46,136 nt of DNA, from NCBI GenBank assembly GCA_021413885.1, contig JAIOPM010000036.1, positions 1-46,136 on the forward strand, given 5' to 3'. The notes beneath the pieces are model-generated. The model ran no database searches, was not told the DNA's origin, and worked only from the letters and a program-made list of their open reading frames with translations. This stretch comes from Planctomycetota bacterium (GTDB lineage: Bacteria; Planctomycetota; UBA1135; GCA-002686595). The position numbers were made by a program, and so were the translations under genes. This document shows, piece by piece, positions 42,958 through 46,136 of this stretch. The stretch's first letter is position 1, and every line of letters begins with the position of its first letter.

Positions 42958-44805
42958 ATGAAGTTCGGATTCGCAGCGTCCTTCGCGTTGATCCTTCTCG
43001 CGCCGTCGTCGTTCGCTCAGACGTTGAAGCGCGTCGCGGTGCAGACGCCGAGCGCGCACGACCTCGCCGACCGTTTGACCGAGCAAGGCTTCGACGTGCT
43101 CGAAGGCTCGGTGAAGGCGGCGTCGCTCGAGCTCGTGGTCAGCGACGCGAGTCTCGTCGAACTCGAACGCATGGGCTTCGCGCCGACCGTGCTCGAGATC
43201 GGTCGCCCGTACAGTGAGATCCAAGCCGCGCAATCGCCGAACGACGTCGTGCCCGCGGGCTATCCGACGGGCGCGCAGATCCTCGCGTCGATGACCGCGT
43301 CGGCGAACGCGTTCCCGGCGATCTGTCAGCTCGTCGACCTCACCGTCACGCTCGGGATGCCGACGACCGTCGAAGGTCGTCACCTGTACGCGTGCAAGAT
43401 CTCCGACAACGTCGCGACCGACGAGGACGAGCCGACGGCGCTCGTCCTGTGCGGCTCGCACTGTCGCGAGCTCGCCGTCCACGTCATCGGCCTCGACACG
43501 ATCACGAAGTTGACGACGCTCTACGGATCGAACCCGTCGATCACCGCCGCGGTCGACGGCTACGAGATCTGGGTGCTCCCGAACGCGAACCCGGACGGCT
43601 ACGACTACGTCTTCAACGTCGACAACCTGTGGCGCAAGAATCGCCACGTCTTCGGCGGCGGCACCGGCGTCGATCTCAATCGCAACTACAACTTCGGTTG
43701 GACCTCGGCGTGCGCCGGCTCGACGGTCGTCTCCGACGACACGTACAAGGGACCGAGCACCGCGTCGGAAGCCGAAGTGAAGACGATCAAGGCGCTGCAG
43801 GATCGCGAGCGTTTCACGAAGGTCCTCGACTACCACTCGTTCGGCAGCGAGACGTTGTGGGGTTACCTGTGCTGGACTCATCCGTGGGCGTCGACGCTGC
43901 AAGCGGAAGCGATCCAGATCTCGCTCGCGTCGAGCTACGGCGGCGCCGAACGCGCGCCGAGTGCGCACGGCGAGCAATGGATGGATCCGCTCGCGAACCA
44001 CGGCACGTCCGCGTACCTGACCGAAGTCGGCGCGCAGTTCCAACCGACGTTCGCGAGCGCGCAGGCGAACGAAGTGCCCGACGCGTGGGGCGGAACACAG
44101 TACGTGCTCGCGCGGCCGATCACGCTCTCCGGTCACGTCACCGATTCCGTTTCGGGCGCGCCGCTCGCGGCGAAGGTTTCGTACCCCGGCACCGCGTTCG
44201 TCAACGGCGAGAAGAACGGCGCCGAGGCGGCGTTCGGGCGTTATCAATCGTTCCTGCCGGCGGCGACGACGCAGGTGCTCTTCTCCGCGCCCGGTTACGC
44301 GAGCCAACAGTTCGGCATCGCCGCGACCGCCACGAGCGCTCAAGTCCTCGACGTCGCGCTCGTCAAAGTGACCAACGCGACCTTCTACTGCACGTCGAAG
44401 ATCAACTCGAAGGGTTGCGCGCCGCAGATGGACGCGTTCGGCAACGCGAGCGCGAGCGCCGGCAGCGGCTTCACGTTGAGCGCGTTCGACGTGCTCAACA
44501 AGAAGACCGGTCTGCTCTTCTACTCGACCGTCGGAGCGGCAGGCATTCCGCTGCAAGGCGGACACCTGTGCGCGAAGTCGCCGACCAAACGCACCGCGGT
44601 CCAGAACTCCGGCGGCTCGCCGACCGGCACCGATTGCACCGGCACGTTCAGCTTCGACTTCAACGTGCGCATCGCCGCGGGCACCGATCCGAGCCTGACC
44701 GCCGGCGCCAACGCGTGGGCGCAGTACTGGAGCCGCGACGGCGGCTTCGCGCCGCCCAACAATACGAGCCTGACCAACGGCGCGACGTTCACGATCCTGC
44801 CCTGA
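42958..44805 (+). CDS. Secreted M14 zinc carboxypeptidase with C-terminal sorting-like domain
   Basis: 615 residues, ATG 42958 behind GAGGAAG. A signal peptide (to about SSFAQ, residue 21) and a propeptide-like segment are followed by the M14 domain. Zinc ligands are His168 and Glu171 (GSHCRELAV) and His293 (DYHSFGSE). PNANPDGYDYV and DLNRNYNFGW carry substrate-binding Asn/Arg, and Glu356 (YLTEVGAQF) is the general base. Residues about 388-470 are a carboxypeptidase-regulatory-like sandwich (GHVTDSVSGAPLAAKVSYPG). From residue 476 a module starting FYCTSKINSKGC extends to the end. The same module starts in the next gene. It is a digestive or wall exopeptidase, active by its residues. Confidence 0.92.
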   Translation: MKFGFAASFALILLAPSSFAQTLKRVAVQTPSAHDLADRLTEQGFDVLEGSVKAASLELVVSDASLVELERMGFAPTVLEIGRPYSEIQAAQSPNDVVPAGYPTGAQILASMTASANAFPAICQLVDLTVTLGMPTTVEGRHLYACKISDNVATDEDEPTALVLCGSHCRELAVHVIGLDTITKLTTLYGSNPSITAAVDGYEIWVLPNANPDGYDYVFNVDNLWRKNRHVFGGGTGVDLNRNYNFGWTSACAGSTVVSDDTYKGPSTASEAEVKTIKALQDRERFTKVLDYHSFGSETLWGYLCWTHPWASTLQAEAIQISLASSYGGAERAPSAHGEQWMDPLANHGTSAYLTEVGAQFQPTFASAQANEVPDAWGGTQYVLARPITLSGHVTDSVSGAPLAAKVSYPGTAFVNGEKNGAEAAFGRYQSFLPAATTQVLFSAPGYASQQFGIAATATSAQVLDVALVKVTNATFYCTSKINSKGCAPQMDAFGNASASAGSGFTLSAFDVLNKKTGLLFYSTVGAAGIPLQGGHLCAKSPTKRTAVQNSGGSPTGTDCTGTFSFDFNVRIAAGTDPSLTAGANAWAQYWSRDGGFAPPNNTSLTNGATFTILP

Positions 44806-44830
44806 CCGCGGATCGTTCGCGGAATTCCGC

Positions 44831-44850
44831 GCGAGCTGCGTGAAGCTCGC
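44831..44850 (+). terminator. Small hairpin after the carboxypeptidase gene
   Basis: GCGAGCT-gcgtga-AGCTCGC, a 7-bp perfect stem, 25 nt past the stop, in the 110-nt gap before the next gene. No T-run, so it is a weak candidate. Confidence 0.35.
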
Positions 44851-44915
44851 CCGGAATCTCCGCCTGCTCCTCGGGGCCGCTCGGGCCTCGGACCCTTTTC
44901 CTAGAGGAGCAGACC

Positions 44916-46136
44916 ATGCAACGTTCGTCCTTCTGGCTCACCGCGCTTCTCGCCGGGCTCGGCTCGGCCTCGACCTCCGCGCAATCCAGCGGCTTCTCGC
45001 CCGGCGAGATCCTGCACTACAGCCCGATCGTGCACGGCACGGGCTCGAGCGCGGGCGACGGCGCGATCCTCCGTCTCGACCCGTTGACCGGCCAGGTCTC
45101 GATCGTTCACGACCTGACGACGGCCCAGTTTCGTCCGGGTTCGATGTGCTTCGACGCGTTCCGCGATCGCGTGCTCTTCTACGGCAACCCCGCGGGCGTC
45201 GGCGCGCAGTTCATGCGTTTGTACGAGCTCGACGGCAGCGGCAACGTGACCGACCTGGGCTTCGAGAACGAGCGTCTCTACCTCTTCGCTCCAGGCGCCG
45301 GCGGCAAGATCTACATGCACGACGAAGCGAGCGGCTCCGGCTTCGTCGCGTTCCGCTACCTCGACGCGAACAACGTGCGCCACGACTTGCTCGACGCGAG
45401 CGGCACCGCGCCGTTCGACGCGCCCGGGGTCGTCTACACCACCGCGCTCGCCTACGATCCGAGCCTGAACGCGCTGCTCGTCGCGACCAAGAGCAACACC
45501 GGCGTCATCGCGTGCGCGGGCGGCAGCGACTTGAACCTCACCGTGCTGCGTCTCGATCTGTCGGCGGACGGCACGCGCGTGGTCTCGAGCACCTGCACGC
45601 AAGCCGCGCCGGATCCGAACGGTTCGAACCTTCCGGTCGGTTGGAGCCGCATGCCGGACGGGAATTGGTTGCTCGCCGTCGACACCAACTCGAACGCACA
45701 ACAAGCGCGGCTCTTGCGCGTCGCGCCCGCTTCGCTCGCGATCTCGACGTACGCGATCAACGGTCCGTACATCGGCGCCGCCGTCACGGACTCCGCGTGC
45801 TTCTCGAGTCTGCGCGGCGAGGCGCTCTTGTTCGACGACTTCGAGGGCAAGCTGTTGAGCTTCGCCCCGCTCGGCGGCGGGTCGGTCCTCGCGACCTCGA
45901 TGCCCATGACCTTCCCGAACTACTACGGCACCGACATGACGACGCTCGAAGTACCGAGCGCGAGCGGTGGGAGCACCGTCGGCTTCTACTGCACCGCGAA
46001 GACGAACAGCAAGGGCTGCGTGCCGGCGCTCTCGACGTCCGGCTTCGCGACGCAATCCGGTTGCGGCACCCAGGTTTTCAACCTGACCGCTTCGAACCTG
46101 ATCGGCGCGAAGAACGGTCAGTGGTACTACAGCACC
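44916..46136 (+). CDS. Secreted protein with the shared FYC-type C-terminal module (3' end outside window)
   Basis: 407 codons are open to the window edge, from ATG 44916 behind GAGGAGC. The signal peptide ends ASTSAQ. The body has a six-bladed-propeller feel, with short repeated strands and Asp/Gly turns (GAILRLDPLTGQVSIV, DAFRDRVLFYGNPAG, KIYMHDEASGSG), but I recognise no defined family. From about residue 356 the module FYCTAKTNSKGCVPAL begins. It is closely similar to FYCTSKINSKGCAPQM of the preceding carboxypeptidase, and continues to the cut at YYST. Both proteins probably share the same extracellular destination. Confidence 0.8.
   Translation, partial: MQRSSFWLTALLAGLGSASTSAQSSGFSPGEILHYSPIVHGTGSSAGDGAILRLDPLTGQVSIVHDLTTAQFRPGSMCFDAFRDRVLFYGNPAGVGAQFMRLYELDGSGNVTDLGFENERLYLFAPGAGGKIYMHDEASGSGFVAFRYLDANNVRHDLLDASGTAPFDAPGVVYTTALAYDPSLNALLVATKSNTGVIACAGGSDLNLTVLRLDLSADGTRVVSSTCTQAAPDPNGSNLPVGWSRMPDGNWLLAVDTNSNAQQARLLRVAPASLAISTYAINGPYIGAAVTDSACFSSLRGEALLFDDFEGKLLSFAPLGGGSVLATSMPMTFPNYYGTDMTTLEVPSASGGSTVGFYCTAKTNSKGCVPALSTSGFATQSGCGTQVFNLTASNLIGAKNGQWYYST

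Overview
The window is uniformly GC-rich (roughly 68-70 % by eye), gene-dense DNA from one bacterial chromosome. I infer a member of the Planctomycetota. Several secreted proteins have large sizes, Sec signal peptides and C-terminal Cys/Gly-rich modules of a kind I associate with that phylum (C-terminal regions of the genes at 4416-7019, 42958-44805 and 44916-46136), and there are many lipoproteins and TAnnnT promoters. No 16S rRNA or other marker settles this. I see no IS element, phage gene or CRISPR array.

Layout. 2-526: end of a glycogen debranching enzyme. 588-7019: two very large secreted proteins on the minus strand (a glycosidase-like barrel with a DNRLRE-like end, and a beta-propeller). 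7371-9953: two overlapping CBS-domain genes and an M20 dipeptidase. 10075-12925: a Cap12-like TIR protein, a MORN lipoprotein and a TPR/alpha-beta-hydrolase fold protein whose nucleophile serine is lost. 13063-13136: tRNA-Ile2(CAU). 13266-16609: a PhnB-like protein, a carboxypeptidase-regulatory-domain protein and a glyoxalase-fold/zinc-ribbon fusion. 16726-26101: an M16 lipoprotein protease, a NhaD-type antiporter with a small unknown gene, a secreted AbgB-like amidohydrolase, an APC permease with a Usp tail, and TerC.

26189-32689 is the most distinctive region, a compact class II lanthipeptide locus. It has a mersacidin/lichenicidin-type precursor (lanA) whose core is an imperfect tandem duplication, a C39-peptidase ABC exporter (lanT), a very short HlyD-like membrane fusion protein overlapping lanT by 4 nt, and a divergent full-length LanM synthetase. 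lanA has a perfect Shine-Dalgarno sequence, and an 11-bp inverted repeat abuts a promoter-like hexamer upstream of it. The parts fit together as follows: LanM dehydrates and cyclises LanA, and LanT with the short adaptor cleaves and exports it. I see no immunity gene or dedicated regulator.

32696-46136 is mixed: a Kef-type antiporter fused to a PTS EIIA domain, a three-gene operon with a winged-helix regulator and a palindromic operator, a CstA-like transporter, a third CBS protein, an RNase Z-like hydrolase, a secreted protein of unknown function, an OYE-family oxidoreductase, a divergent HhH-GPD protein with altered catalytic residues, and two secreted proteins sharing a C-terminal module.

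A feature of the whole window is that seven genes have a TAnnnT-like -10 hexamer only 6-13 nt before the start codon and no Shine-Dalgarno sequence. This suggests extensive leaderless translation. At 42128-42169 two such promoters are exact mirror images around a 14-bp palindrome.
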